Positions 47,330-59,600 of a stretch of DNA of 64,000 bases are shown here, piece after piece. The notes under the pieces are model-generated. The model ran no database searches. It saw nothing but the letters and a program-made list of their open reading frames with translations, and had not been told where the DNA came from. The translations under genes and the position numbers were made by a program. Each line of letters begins with the position of its first letter. The stretch's first letter is position 1. Source of the DNA: Prorocentrum cordatum (lineage: Eukaryota > Sar > Dinophyceae > Prorocentrales > Prorocentraceae). The stretch covers positions 67,001-131,000 of the forward strand of contig CAUYUJ010013892.1 of NCBI GenBank assembly GCA_963575745.1. Reading direction: 5' to 3'.

Positions 47330-47540
47330 GCCCTGCCTGGCCCTCACCCGGTAGGCCCTGCCTACCGGGTAGGGGGTAAGGTAGGGCCGGGTAGGGCCTT
47401 AGGGTAGGCCGGGTAGGCCCGGGTAGGGCCTACTACCCACTACCCAACCCTGCCCAGGCCCTACCCTACCCTACCCTGCCCTACCCCCTACCCCCCTACG
47501 GGCCCTGCCCTACCAAGCCCTACCGCCCTACCAGCCCTGT
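47330..47540. repeat. GGGTAGGGCC / GGCCCTACCC inverted repeat tract
   Basis: A G-rich half (47340-47430, GGTAGGGCCGGGTAGG) is followed by its complement (47430-47540, CCCTACCCTACCCTGCCC), forming a strong potential hairpin. A 17-bp expansion here distinguishes copy 2. Confidence 0.85.
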
Positions 47541-47581
47541 GCCCCCTCCCCCTCACCTCCTTGCCGCCACCTCCTCCAGCC

Positions 47582-49684
47582 TCAGCCTCCGCCAACCCTC
47601 ATTCGTCTCATCCCCCTCCTTGCCCATGCGTCCTTGTCGCACTTCTGCAGCAAGCGGTCCAACTCTTTCGTGTCGACCTTGCCGAGGGAGCCCTGGAAGT
47701 GCGTCAAGATGTCCGCGCCCACGGCCTTCTCATTGAAGCTCGCGTACCAGAGAGCCTCAGCGCCCGCCCCCCCCGCCTTGGCTTTCAGCAACTTCGCGGT
47801 CTCAACCACATGGGCCACTGCGGCGTCGCACTTGAGAACGGCAAACTCAGACAAGGCACCGCAGCAGCCGGGCATCAACGGTTCGAAACGTGCAACCAGT
47901 TGGTCCATGATCTGGTTGCTGGTGGGCATGTCCGCAAAAACGGGTTTCTGGCTGATGACGGCGGAGAGCTTCTTGTACGCGGTCAGCATAGCGCTCGAGA
48001 TCTCTGGGCCTTTCCCACTCAAGTCTTTCATAACATCAGGCTTCGAGCTGTACTCAATGCAGACGGCAGTAGAGAGTGCAATTTTGCCACACTCGGCCAA
48101 CGCCTCGCTCTGCGTCTTGCGGGTCTCCCAGTAGGTCTTCATAGCGGTGTCTGTGACGGTCAGCAGCTTGAGCACGTCTGAGACTTCCTTCGCCTGCGCC
48201 CAGGGGACCTCAGCGACAGACAACCAATTGAGAGCCCGCCAAGCTGCATCGACCATCTTGTCCTGGATGGCCTCCTCCTTGTTCTTGCTCGCCTGGCCCT
48301 TCACTGCGTCGTACAAGCTCTTGAAGTCGCTGTACTGCTTGATATCCTGCGAGATCGAGGATGCGAGCATCTCCTCGGCAGACCTGTGCACCCATGCTTC
48401 ATGCATCTCCTTGATCCTCATCTGGATGGGCTTCGTGTCGTTCGTGGTGGTCAAGCACTCTGAAGCCTTCAACACAACCTGAATCCACGCCCTGTTCTCT
48501 TCGCTGAACTGAATCTGGTCCCAAGACCCCTGACTCGAAGCGTTATCCAACACAGACAACACGTGCCGTTGCAAAGATGCTGTCGCGTTCTCACGGAGGG
48601 CGTTGGAGGTCCAGCTCGGGGCCCCTTGGATCCACTGCTGCAGGAAGGGGATGAGATCCATCTTCTTCTTCTCGAAATCGATGTGGAGATCAGTCTGGGC
48701 TGACAACTCAACCATCTGCTTGCAACACTCGAGAAGCTGAAGCCCCATTGTCGCCTCAGCACCGACGACCCTCTTGTACTCATCCAGGCGGTGCTTCCAG
48801 AAGCCTTCCTTGGAGCGGAGTCGGATCTTGAGGAGCTTCGCAGTGCGGACTGAATTGCATATAACATCGAAAGACACCGCGGCAACACCCTCTTGCTCGG
48901 CAGGCTTCCGGGTCGATGGGGGGGCCAGGAAGTCGACGTCTTCGAGCTCGGACTGGAAAACAAAAGGAAACGAACAGGTGAGCGCTGCCACGCCCCGGAT
49001 CGCCCGCAGGAAAGGATTCAGCAATTGCGTGAACGACTCATCTAAGAGCACATTATTGTCTTCCCGGATGTAGAACTCATGGAACGTCTGGGCGAGCTCG
49101 AAGAAGTCGCAAGGCATTTCGGATGTCAGAGTATTGTGGTCCTCAAGCTCGCTCATCAAAGACAGGAACCCATCGTTGAATAATGTGCCCCACCAATACT
49201 CCATTTGCGATTCATCGTCCTGGAGATGCGCCACCAAGGCAGACCACATCGGGTTGGCATAATCCCAATCAGAAGCTGGTTTGGGCGGGGGGACTGTCCA
49301 ACACCCAGAGACATCATCGAACACAGTGATCGCTCGGGGCCACATGCACTTGACCCACGCTTCGAAGTTCCGCTCCATCAACTGGGCATGGCCCCACAAC
49401 TTGTGAAACGGCATGGCGTTCTTTGGGGGCAACACATGGCCTTCCTCATGGAGGATCTCCAAATCAGGGATGACATCAGCAATCGGGTTGAACTTGACCA
49501 TCGACTCGACCATGCAATTTGTGGCTGAGATGCAGACCTTAATCTCATGCTCAATGGTCTCAGCATCTGTCTTGCGGTTGGCTGCCTTCAGTTTCTTCAT
49601 GCGCTCTCTCGCCTGAGCAGGTGACACTTGTCGGCGCTTGCCCTCTGCCCTGCTTGGCCCAAGTGATTCTACAATCAAACCCAA
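47582..49684 (-). CDS. Large exon of a conserved helical protein of unknown function (copy 1, 700 codons)
   Basis: The only long host-type frame in the window with natural composition. It is predominantly helical, with conserved-looking Trp/Phe patches (MEYWWGTLFNDGF, FWKHRLDEYKRV, PFLQQWIQGAP, AWRALNWLSVAEVPWAQAKE). No catalytic motif, signal peptide or membrane segment seen. The exact ends are doubtful. A good acceptor (TTTGATTGTAG/AATC) at about 49669 suggests the exon starts just inside the frame. A donor-like CAAG/GA near 47613 suggests it ends before the Arg/Gly-rich tail. An internal 39-nt in-frame segment at 48953-48991 resembles a retained intron. The second copy differs at five of 700 residues. 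Function unknown. Confidence 0.6.
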   Translation of the reverse strand: MGLIVESLGPSRAEGKRRQVSPAQARERMKKLKAANRKTDAETIEHEIKVCISATNCMVESMVKFNPIADVIPDLEILHEEGHVLPPKNAMPFHKLWGHAQLMERNFEAWVKCMWPRAITVFDDVSGCWTVPPPKPASDWDYANPMWSALVAHLQDDESQMEYWWGTLFNDGFLSLMSELEDHNTLTSEMPCDFFELAQTFHEFYIREDNNVLLDESFTQLLNPFLRAIRGVAALTCSFPFVFQSELEDVDFLAPPSTRKPAEQEGVAAVSFDVICNSVRTAKLLKIRLRSKEGFWKHRLDEYKRVVGAEATMGLQLLECCKQMVELSAQTDLHIDFEKKKMDLIPFLQQWIQGAPSWTSNALRENATASLQRHVLSVLDNASSQGSWDQIQFSEENRAWIQVVLKASECLTTTNDTKPIQMRIKEMHEAWVHRSAEEMLASSISQDIKQYSDFKSLYDAVKGQASKNKEEAIQDKMVDAAWRALNWLSVAEVPWAQAKEVSDVLKLLTVTDTAMKTYWETRKTQSEALAECGKIALSTAVCIEYSSKPDVMKDLSGKGPEISSAMLTAYKKLSAVISQKPVFADMPTSNQIMDQLVARFEPLMPGCCGALSEFAVLKCDAAVAHVVETAKLLKAKAGGAGAEALWYASFNEKAVGADILTHFQGSLGKVDTKELDRLLQKCDKDAWARRGMRRMRVGGG

Positions 49685-49699
49685 CGAACCCCCAAGGCA

Positions 49700-50209
49700 T
49701 GCGTAGTCCGTCGCCGTAGTCTACTGGATGATGGGCCTTGTCAGACAAAGCCCATCAGCCAATAAACTACGCATGGCTCTCGCTCGGGGGGCGCGCCTCC
49801 CCCCGGGGCCTTGGGGGGCGCTGGCGCGGGCGGATGGGGGCTGAGGCGTCGGGGCCTCTCGGATGGAATAACTGGATGGTTCCAATGTCTGAATGTCTCA
49901 GGTCTGACTCTAGATCCTGGACCCGAAAGCCCAACGGATGGCCTGCAAGATGGCTCCAATATCCCCCCATGCCGCCTCAATCAGCCCCCTTGCTATCAAA
50001 GAACTACAAACCTCAAGTGGAAAAAAAAATGAAACAACCAAAAAAAACACCGGAACTAAAACCGCACCGAGTGCCATAACCTCACGCAACATCAAAACTA
50101 ACAAAGAGCCAGTGACGCCCTGGCAAAATATAACGCAATGCACTCTGCCTCGGGACTTGATGCGCACCATTGCGCAACGGGCAATAGCTGCTCGACTGCG
50201 CGCCAACGG
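49700..50209. other. Intergenic, no supported gene
   Basis: Upstream of the unknown gene. A short AT-rich stretch at 50015-50120; no promoter motif recognised. Confidence 0.45.
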
Positions 50210-50940
50210 CGGGGGTCGGAAGCCCGAAAGCCCCCATAGGGCCTAGGGCCGTCGGCGGGCGGAGGGGGCAGAAGCCCGAAAGCCCCATTGAAAGCCCACA
50301 TGGGCCAGCGATGGGGGCGGGCGGGGCGGAAGCCCTAAAGCCCCATGGGGCCAGAGGCGGGGCGCGGAGGTGGCGGAAGCCCCGAAACCCCGCGTGGCCA
50401 GCGAGGGGGCGGGAAGGAGCGGAAGCCCCAAGGCCCCGCATAGGGCGCATAGGGCCAGCGACAGATAGGGGCTGAAGCCTGAAGCCCACTTGGACCAAGC
50501 GGCGGGGGGCGGAGGGGGCGGAAGCCCTAAAGGCCCTAAAGCCCTACAAAGGGTCAACGATGGGGGCGGAAAGGGCGGAAGCCCCAAAGCCCAATTGGGC
50601 CGGCGGCGGGGGGCGGGGGGGGCGGAAGCCCAGGCCCTAGAACCCCATAGGGCCAGCGACGGGGGCGGAAGCCTGCAAGCCCCACGAGGCCAGCGGCTGA
50701 GTGCGGAAGGGGCGCGAGCCCTAAAATTAGCCCTGCAGGGCCAGCGGCGGCGCGCGGAAGGGGCGGAAGCCCTGAAGCCCCATGTGTCCAGCGCGGGGGG
50801 GGCGGAAACCCTAGAGCGCCATCGTAGAGCCAGCGGCGGAGTGCGGAGGAGGTGGGCGCCCCCCTAGCCGTAGCCCCATGGGGCCAGGGCGAGGGGCGGA
50901 GGTGGCGGAAACCCCGAAACCCCAAGGGGCCAACGACAAT
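50210..50940 (+). repeat. G-rich ~50-bp repeat, third block
   Basis: About 13-14 units of the GGCGGAAGCCCTAAAGCCCC family. Its last ~200 bp (50735-50940) closely resembles 41395-41590. Confidence 0.85.
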
Positions 50941-53089
50941 GCAAGACTCACCGCGCGCGGCCGCGAGCGCGCGTACGGCGCGCGCGTCGCACGCTGCGCC
51001 TACAAGCATGGGGAAACAATCCAATCGGCCACCGTTAAGGGTTCACTTTAGTTTCCAAGCCAACATGGCGACTTTCCCACTGCGGACAATTGAAGACTCA
51101 CCACGCGCGGCCGCGCGCGCGCACGCGCGTCGCACGCTGCTCGCATTCAAATTTATGAAAATGTATGAACAGCCATGTTAACTTCGAAATCAATTCTGTC
51201 GCCGCGAAGGGTTCACTTCAGTTTCCAGGCCAACATGGCGACTTCTCACTGTGGACAATGTCCAATGTAATACCCACCACGCGCGGCTGCGCGCGCGTAC
51301 GCGCGTCGCACGCTGCGCCCATGAACATGTCGGGGAAACCATGTTAACTTCGAAATCAAATCGGCCACCGCTAAGGGTTCACTTTAGTTTCCAAGCCAAC
51401 ATGGCTACTTACCCGTACCCATTGTTGACAACACAAGATTCAGCACGCGCGGACGCGCGCGCACGCGCGTCGGACGCTGCTCCTATTGATGAACACGTGG
51501 GAGAAGCCATGTTAACTTCGAAATCCAATCGGTCGCCGCTCAGGGTTCACTTTAGTTCCCAAACCAACATGGCGACTTTCACATTGCGGACAATACAAGG
51601 CCCACCACGCGCGGCCGCGCGCGCGCGTACGCGCATCGCGCGCTGCTTCTAAAGATGAACACGTCAGAAAGCAATGTTAACTTGGAAATCCAATCGGGCA
51701 CCGCTAAAGCGCTAAAGGTTCACTTGGCTTACCCAGCCAAGATGAAGACTTGCCAGCGGTGGGCAAAACTCAATATCACCACGCGCGGCCGCGCGCGCAC
51801 GCGCGTCGCACGCTGCCCCCATGCCCGATGGATGAACAGGTCAATGTAAGACTGACACTGTAAAGCCATGCTAACTTCGAAATACATACAACCGGTCACC
51901 GCTAGCTAGTAGCTAGTGAGCTAGGCTAGGTAGCCCCTGAGGGCACACTTTGGTTTCCAAACCAACACGGCGCCTTTCACATTGTGGACAACACAAGACT
52001 CACTTACCACGCACGGCTGCGCGCGCGCACGCGCGTCGCACGATGCTCCAATGGAGAAATATATATATTAACAAAAACCATGTTAACTTCGAAATCCAGT
52101 CGGCCACCGTTAAGGGTTCACTTTAGTTTCCAAGCCAACATGGCTAGTTTCCCATTGTGGACAATACAAGACTCACCACGCGCGGCCGCGCGCGCACGCG
52201 CGTCGCACGCGCGTCGCACGCTGCTCCAATTGATGAACATGTAGGAGAAGCCATGTTAACTTCGAAATTCAATCGGGCACCACTAGGGGCTCACTTTTAG
52301 CTTCCAAACCAACATGGCGACTCTCCCATAGTGGACGACAGCAAGAAACACCACGCGCGCGTACGCGCGTCGCGCGCTGCTTCTATGAATGAACATGTAA
52401 GAAAGGCGATGCCGCTATGTCTATGTTACCTTCGGGATCCAATCGGTCACCGCTAACGGTTCAAGTTAATTCCCAAGCCAACATAGCGACATAGCGACTC
52501 TCCCATTGCCACTGTGGACAACACGACAACACAAGACTCACCACCCGCGGCCGCGGGCGCGCGGGCGCGCGTCCCACGCTGTTCCTATAGATGAACACGT
52601 AGGAAAAAAGCCATGCGAACTCCGAAATTCAATCGGCCGCCGCTAAGGCGCTAAGGCTAAGGGCTCGCTTTGATCGCCGAGCTGCCAAGCCAGCATGGCA
52701 TTGCCAGATTGCAAGCGCGATTGCCAGATTGCAAGCGCTGCGCGCGCGTGCGACGTACGAGCGTCGCACGCTGCTCTTATTGGTGAACATGTAGGTAGGG
52801 CCCATGTTAACTTCGAAATCCAATCGGCAACCACTACGGGTTCACTTTAGTTTCCACAACAACACGACAACTGTCCCATTGTGGACAATACAAACTACAA
52901 TGGTACAGGGCCCACCGCGCGCAGCCGCGTGCGCGCGCGCATGGCGCACGCGCGTCGCACACTGGTCCTATGTCCGGCGGCATTGGATGGATGTACAAAT
53001 GCACGACAAACCATGCGACATTCAAAATCCAACCAGTCACCGCTAAGTGTTAATTTTAGTAACTTTAGTTCCCTGACCAACTTGGCGAC
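50940..53089 (+). repeat. ~155-bp satellite array B
   Basis: About 12 units of the same satellite as array A, in the same order of variant units, but clearly more diverged from array A than copies 1 and 2 are from each other. Ends at the assembly gap. Confidence 0.9.
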
Positions 53090-53189
53090 NNNNNNNNNNN
53101 NNNNNNNNNNNNNNNNNNNNNNNNNNNNNNNNNNNNNNNNNNNNNNNNNNNNNNNNNNNNNNNNNNNNNNNNNNNNNNNNNNNNNNNNN
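53090..53189. other. Assembly gap, 100 N
   Basis: Exactly 100 N, a conventional placeholder for a gap of unknown size. Confidence 1.
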
Positions 53190-53763
53190 TTGCCCGGGAA
53201 CTTTTTTGCGCGCGTTGGCCAACATTATGACTGACACCCAACGCGAGGACATTGGCGTCCTTCGGGGGCCCCCTCCCCTGACCCACGGGCCCCCCATCCC
53301 CCATCCCCTTGGTCCTGGTCACCCCTACCTTCGCCATCTCACTGGGCAAACGGCCTCGGGGAAAGTGCTCGGCATGGTTCGGGGAGGGGGTGCTTCCGAA
53401 CCCAGCGCTCTTTTCCCGCATCCCGCGGCGCCAAACGAAAGGGCGCCCTGGCTCAAGGGCCGAATCGAACCGGGCTCTTGGAGCCACGACATCCACATCT
53501 CAATTTTCTTCGTCGTCATTCAGATACCAGGTGCCAGGTACCATCCGCTCGCAGGCCCCGCGGCTGCTGAAACGCGAATCGCATTCGCAAAATGCAATGG
53601 GGGTCGGCTGCGACGCCAGGACCGACGCGCCGCGCATGGAACGCAAGGAAGGAGAATGAGGATGAGGAAGGAGGAAGGCTGGGCTCTGACTGCACGCGAC
53701 TGCCAAAGAAACCCAGCGAGGCGAGAGAGCGCGCGAAAAAGAACGGTCGAGAAGGAGGAGTCG

Positions 53764-53765
<2 letters not shown>

Positions 53766-53841
<76 letters not shown>

Positions 53842-54034
53842 AAACAAATAAACAAAGCAAGAAAGAGAGCGATAGATAGAGGATAGAGTCAGATAGAGAG
53901 AGGATCGAGAGAGAGGGAAAACAAAAACATGAGAGGGAGAGAGAGAGAGAGAGATAGAGATACATATAGAGAAACAAATAGGTAACAAAAAACAGCAATC
54001 GAACAAAAAGCAAACAATAGAGAGAGAGGGAGAT

Positions 54035-54065
<31 letters not shown>

Positions 54066-54105
54066 CAAAAACAATAAGGAGAGAGAGAGAGAGAGAGAGA
54101 GAGAT
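53766..54105. repeat. (GA)n microsatellite cluster, copy 2
   Basis: Equivalent of 40279-40616, with no obvious length change. Confidence 0.95.
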
Positions 54106-54881
54106 AAAAGCAAAAAACGAGAAAGAGACAGGACGCGAGGCGGAAGGGACTGCGACTTCACAGCCACTGAACTGAATGGCTGGCCTCTCCCCGCGGCGGG
54201 ACGCGCGACGCTGGCGCGCCGCTGCCCCCAAACAGAGCTCCGCATGGCACCGGCGCCTTGCCTGCAGAAGCGCCGCTGCGGGGTTCAGAACCCTGAGTCC
54301 GGGGGCCCATGCCATGGAGCGGGGCGCGCTCGAGCGTTGTTGGGGGGCCTTGGAAGGTAAGTCGGGCAATCTCTAGTGTCTATGGCAATTTCACTACAAC
54401 CGTACATAACTCGGAGAAGCAATGCATCGGGCAGGGCTACCGGGCGGGGCACTCAGGCTCAGGGCCCCGCCCCCACGCGTTTGCTCCGCCCCCCTCGGCG
54501 CGGAAAGAAGGAAACACTAGTCACTAGCTGCCGAGAGAAGCTGGCGCGAGATTCAAGCCGAGGCATCCGAGCGGGGGTGCCCCAAACGGGCCCCAACACA
54601 CTCCGAGGCCTTTGGCGTGCCATCGAACGGGGCACGGGGAAGTGCACGCGTCGTCTTTCTTGAAGCCCTCCGGCGAACCCGAGAAAAGCGTTCGTCCAAA
54701 CCGCGATTGGGATATGTTATCTCGGGGCCTTTTGGCGCCGCCAGAGGGGCCTTCCTTGGCCGCCGCAAAGCCAGGCCGTCGTCGAAAGATCTGCCTCATC
54801 TCGCGGCCGCCCAGGACGGCTCAGGAGACCCCTCGAATATGACCCAAGACGACCCCAGACAACTGGAGGGGACGCGAGCCA

Positions 54882-55077
54882 AAAAGCCCCCGAGGGCCAG
54901 CGGCGGCGTGCGGAGGGGGCGGAAGCCCTGAAACCCCATGTGTCCAGAGCGGAGGGGGCGGAAGCCCTAAAGCGCCATCATAGCGGCGGAGTGCGGGGGA
55001 GGCGGGCGCCCTAGCCCCATGGGGCCAGGGCGAAGGGCGGAGGTGGCGGAAACTCCGAAACACCAAAAGGGGCCAAC
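54882..55077 (+). repeat. G-rich ~50-bp repeat, copy 2 first block
   Basis: Equivalent of 41395-41590. Confidence 0.85.
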
Positions 55078-57417
55078 GACAATGCAAGACTCACCGCGCG
55101 AGGCCGCGAGCGCGCGCACGGCGTGCGCGCGTCGCACGCTGCTCCTACAAGCATGGGAAAGGAACATGTTAACTTCGAAATCCAATCGGCCACCGTTAAA
55201 GGTTCAATTTAGTTTCCAAGCCAACATGGCGACTTTCCCACTGCGGACAATTCAAGACTCACCACGCGCGGCCGCGCGCGCGCACGCGCGTCGCACGCTG
55301 CTCGCATTCAAATTGATGGAACTGTATGAACAGCCATGTTAACTTCGAAATCCAATCTGTCGCCGCTAGGGGTTCACTTCAGTTTCCAGGCCGACATAGC
55401 GAATCCTCACCGTGGACAATATAATACCCACCACGCGCGGCTGCGCGCGCGTACGCGCGTCGCATGCTGCTCCTATGGACATGTAGGGAAAAACCATGTT
55501 AACTTCGAAATCCAATCGGTCGCCGCTCAGGGTTCACTTTAGTTTCCAAGCAAACATGGCTACTTTCCCACTGTGGACAATACAAGATTCACCACGCGCG
55601 GCCGCGCGCGTCGCACGCTGCTCCTAGTGATGAACATGTAGGAGAAGCCATGTTATCTTCGAAATCCAAACGGTCGCCGCTAAGGGTTCACTTTAGTTTC
55701 CGAACCAACATGGCGACTTTCACATGGTGGACGATACAAGGCTCACCACGCGCGGCCGCGCGCGCGCACGCGCGTCGCGCGCTGCTTCTAAGGATGAACA
55801 CGCCTGAAAGCCATGTTAACTTGGAAATCCAATCGGGCGCCGCTAAAGGTTCACTTGAACTACCCAGCCAAGATGAAGACTTTCCAACGGTGGGCAAAAC
55901 TAAATATCACCACGCGCCGACGCGCGCGCACGCGCGTCGCACGCTGCTCCTATGCCCGATTGATGAACAGGTCAATGTAAGACTGTAAGAAAAGCCATGC
56001 TAACTTCGAAATACATACAATCGGTCACCGCTAGTAGCTAGTCAGCTAGCAGCTAGCAGCTAATATGGTAGTTAGTAGCCACTGAGGGCGCACTTTGATT
56101 TCCAAGCCAACACGGCGCCTTTCACATTGTGGACAGCACAAGACTCAGTTACCACGCACGGCCGCGCGCGCGTGCGCGCGTCGCACGATGCTCCGATTGA
56201 GAAACATGTAGGAACAAAAACCATGTTAACTTCGAAATCCAATTGGCCACCGTTAAGGGTTCACTTTAGTTTCCAAGCCAACATGGCTACTTTCTCATTG
56301 TGGACAATACAAGATACAAGACTCACCACGCGCGGCCGCGCGCGCGTCGCACGCTGCTCCACTTGCTGAACATGTAGAAGAAGCCATGTTAACTTCGAAA
56401 TTCAATCGGGCACCACTAGGGCCCACTAGGGGTTCACTTTTAGCTCCCAAGCCAATATGGCGACTTTCCCATAGTGGACAACAACAAGAATCACCGCGCG
56501 CGCGCGTGCGCGCGTCGCGCGCTGCTTCTATGAATGAACATGTAGGAAACGCGATGCCGCTATGTCTATGTTAACTTCGGGATCCAATCGGTCACCGCTA
56601 ACGGTTCAAGTTAATCCCCAAGCCATAATGGCGACCTTCCCATTGCCACTGTGGACGACACAAGACTCACCACCCGCGGCCGCGGGCGCGCTGGCCCGCG
56701 TCGCACGCTGCTCCGATAGATGAACACGTAGGGAAAATGCGAACTTCGAAATTCAATCGGCCGCCGCTAAGCCGCTAAGGCTAAGGGCTCGCTTTGATCG
56801 CCGAGCTGCCAAGCCAGCATGGCACTGCCAGATTGCAAGCGCGATTGCCAGATTGCAAGCGCTGCGCGCGCGCGCGCGCGTACGAGCGTCGCACGCTGCT
56901 CTGATTGGTGAACATGTAGGTAGGACCCATGTTAACTTCGAAATCCGATCGGCAACCGCTAAAGGTTCACTTGTTCCCACAGCAACACGACAACTATCCC
57001 ATTGTGGACAGCCACTACAAACTACAATGGTACAGGGCTCACCGCGAGCAGCCGCGCGCGCGCACGGCGCACGCGCGTCGCACACTGCTCCTATGTCCTA
57101 TGTCCGGTGGCATTGGATGGATATACAATGCACGACACGCCATGCGCACTTCGAAATCCAACCAGTCACAGCCGAATGTTCACTTTAGTAACGTCAGTTC
57201 CCTGACCAACATGGCGACTGTCTTATTGCAGGAAATACAGAAGCCACCACGCGCGGGCGCGAGCACGCACCGTTGCGCGCTGCAACAATGGGCGGGCGTG
57301 CAAGAAACACAAGTTAAGTTGGAAATCCAAAGCGCCACTGGTATGGGTTCACTTTGCACTTTACCTCCCAAGCCAACTTGGCGACTGCCCCATTGCGGGC
57401 AACGCAGAACCCGCCAG
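55077..57417 (+). repeat. ~155-bp satellite array, copy 2
   Basis: Equivalent of array A, nearly identical to it (single-base differences such as those near 55571 and 57122). Confidence 0.9.
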
Positions 57418-57887
57418 CTGCGGGGCGCGGAGGGGCGGAAGCCCCCCCTAAAGCCCCCCAGGGCCAGCGATGGGGGCGGAAAGGAGCGGAAGCCTTAATA
57501 GAGCCGACTTGGGCCAGCGCAAGAGAGGAGGGGGCGGAAAACCTAAGGCCCTAAAGACGTCCTAGGGCCCTAGGGCCAGCGGGGGGGCGGCAGGGGCGGA
57601 AGCCCTAAAGCCCCATAGGGCCGGCGAGGGGGCGGGGGGGGCAGAAACCTCAAAGCCCCATGCCATAAGGCCATAGGGCCTATAGGGCGTGGCGGGGCGC
57701 GGAGGAGGCGGAAGCCCTAAAGCCCCCATAAGGCCCTAAGGGCCAACGGGGGGGGCGGAAGGAGCAGAAACCCAAAAAGCCCCACGGGGCCAGCGGCGGG
57801 GCGCGGACGGGGGCGGAAGCCCTTTAAGCCTTTAAGCCTTCAAGCCCCCTAGGGCAGCGAGGGGGCGGAAGGGGCGGGAACATGGTA
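57417..57887 (+). repeat. G-rich ~50-bp repeat, copy 2 second block
   Basis: Equivalent of 43930-44400. Confidence 0.85.
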
Positions 57888-58255
57888 GTGGACAGCCCAG
57901 GATGCGCCTTGGCCGCGGCGCATCTATGGGCTGGTGGGAAGGCACATCTATCATCAAGAATATATGGCTATGGGCCGAGGGGTATGCCGAGGATTTCTGC
58001 TGGGGCCCTCCTCTCTGTGGCGCGAGCCTGCCCTTCTGGGGCTCTGCTTCGGGCGCCCCCCGAGGCCCGCCGCAGCCCCGAAGAGGGTTCAACAGGGCCC
58101 CCCCTGAGGGTTCCGAAAGGGGCCCCAAGAGGCCACCCACATTGCGCTCTGCGACGTTAACACAAAAATTCGGTGGGCTTGCGCAAGGGATGCGCCGACG
58201 CGATCTGCGCGATGGGCGCGCCGAAACGATCCGCACGAGGGTCGTGCAGAGACGG

Positions 58256-58377
58256 CCCTAGGCCCTGGGCCCTGGGCCCTGGGCCCTGGGCCCTAGGCCC
58301 TAGGCCCTAGGCCCTAGTAACCCTAGGCCCTAGTACCTAGTACCTAGTTTAGTAGGCCCTAGGCCCTAGGCCCTAAA
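58256..58377. repeat. GGCCCTAG palindromic short repeats, copy 2
   Basis: Equivalent of 44769-44890. Confidence 0.9.
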
Positions 58378-58766
58378 CTCTAGACCCCAGGCGCCTTGGG
58401 ACCTTAGGCGTCTTGGATATCTTTGGCGCATGCTGAGCACGCGCGCCTGGACTTCGCACGGGGCGGGGCACGGGCCTGAGTGGCCGCCCCGCCCCGTAGG
58501 CCCGAAATGGCAACCCCACAACGGGCCTTGCCAGGCGCCCCGCAGCGCTCGGAAACAGCCTTCGACCCGTAGGCCTTCGACCGCCCGAATGAGGGGCCCC
58601 TCCGCCGCCAAGGGGCGCTGTGCCAGGGCGGTTAGCCGCGCTGAGCAATATCTGCGGACAGCGCGGCGCCTTGCCCTGGCGCAGGTGTTCTCGCTGATGG
58701 CTGCCGCAATGGGGAGGCGGTACCTTCGCGCCCCCCAGCTCTCTCGCACGATTATCTCGCACCATG

Positions 58767-59600
58767 CGCCTCAAGCTTCAAGATATCCAAGACTCAAGAC
58801 GCCCAAGGCCCCGAGACGCCTACGGCGGCATACGGCATACGGCCTACGGCCTACGGCCTACGGCCCTGAGACACCCAGGGCCCAAGACGCCCAATGACCC
58901 AAGATGCCTAAGGCCCTAAGGCCCCAAGGTACCCAGGGCGCCATACAAGGCCCCAAGACTCCTAGGCCCCAAAACGCCTAAGACCCCGAAGTACACAAGA
59001 CGCCTAAGGCCCCAAGACGCCTGGGGCCCAAAGACGCGCAAGGCCCCAACATACCCAAGGCCCAAGACGCCTAAGGCCTAAGGTCCCAAGACGAATGCGT
59101 CGAACGCGCACCCCTCACGCGGACCGATGTGGAACTCCCCCCCAAGAGACCCAGGACCGATCTCCCGTGCCCATGGGAGACGCGGGCTGCGCACAGACTC
59201 GCACCGACCGATTCGGATACCCCGGGCCCCCCCGAGAGACCCCAGTAGGCCTAACGGTCCTAACGGTTGGAGCCCGGGGTCCCTCGGGGCCCAAGAAGCG
59301 CCCCAGACTGCCCCAAGACGGCCCAGGAATGCTGTCCAGCAAGTATTTTTTGAGAAGGCGCCCAACAAAAACTTCCCACGGCTGCCTAAAAGACGCCCGC
59401 AGAGGCCCCAGGAGTCAAGTCAAGGGGTCCCGAGGGAGCCCCAAGACTGGCCCAGGGGACTCGGAGAGAGCCCCGAGGCCCGAGACGGCCCCAGAGGCTC
59501 CCAAGAGGCCCCCAAAACGGCCACAAAGAGGGCGCCAAGGCCAAGACTCAAGACGGCCCGAGGCGCCCAAGACTCCAGCAGGGCCCCAAGACGGCCCCAG
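58767..59600 (+). repeat. CCCAAGACG interspersed repeats, copy 2
   Basis: Equivalent of 45280-46110. Confidence 0.8.

Larger units (their letters stand above)
39703..50497. repeat. Large duplicated segment, copy 1
   Basis: Near-identical to 53190-64000. The offset is 13,487 bp until about 47405, then 13,504 after a 17-bp length difference in a GGGTAGG repeat, then 13,503. Only scattered single-base differences are visible. Confidence 0.95.
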
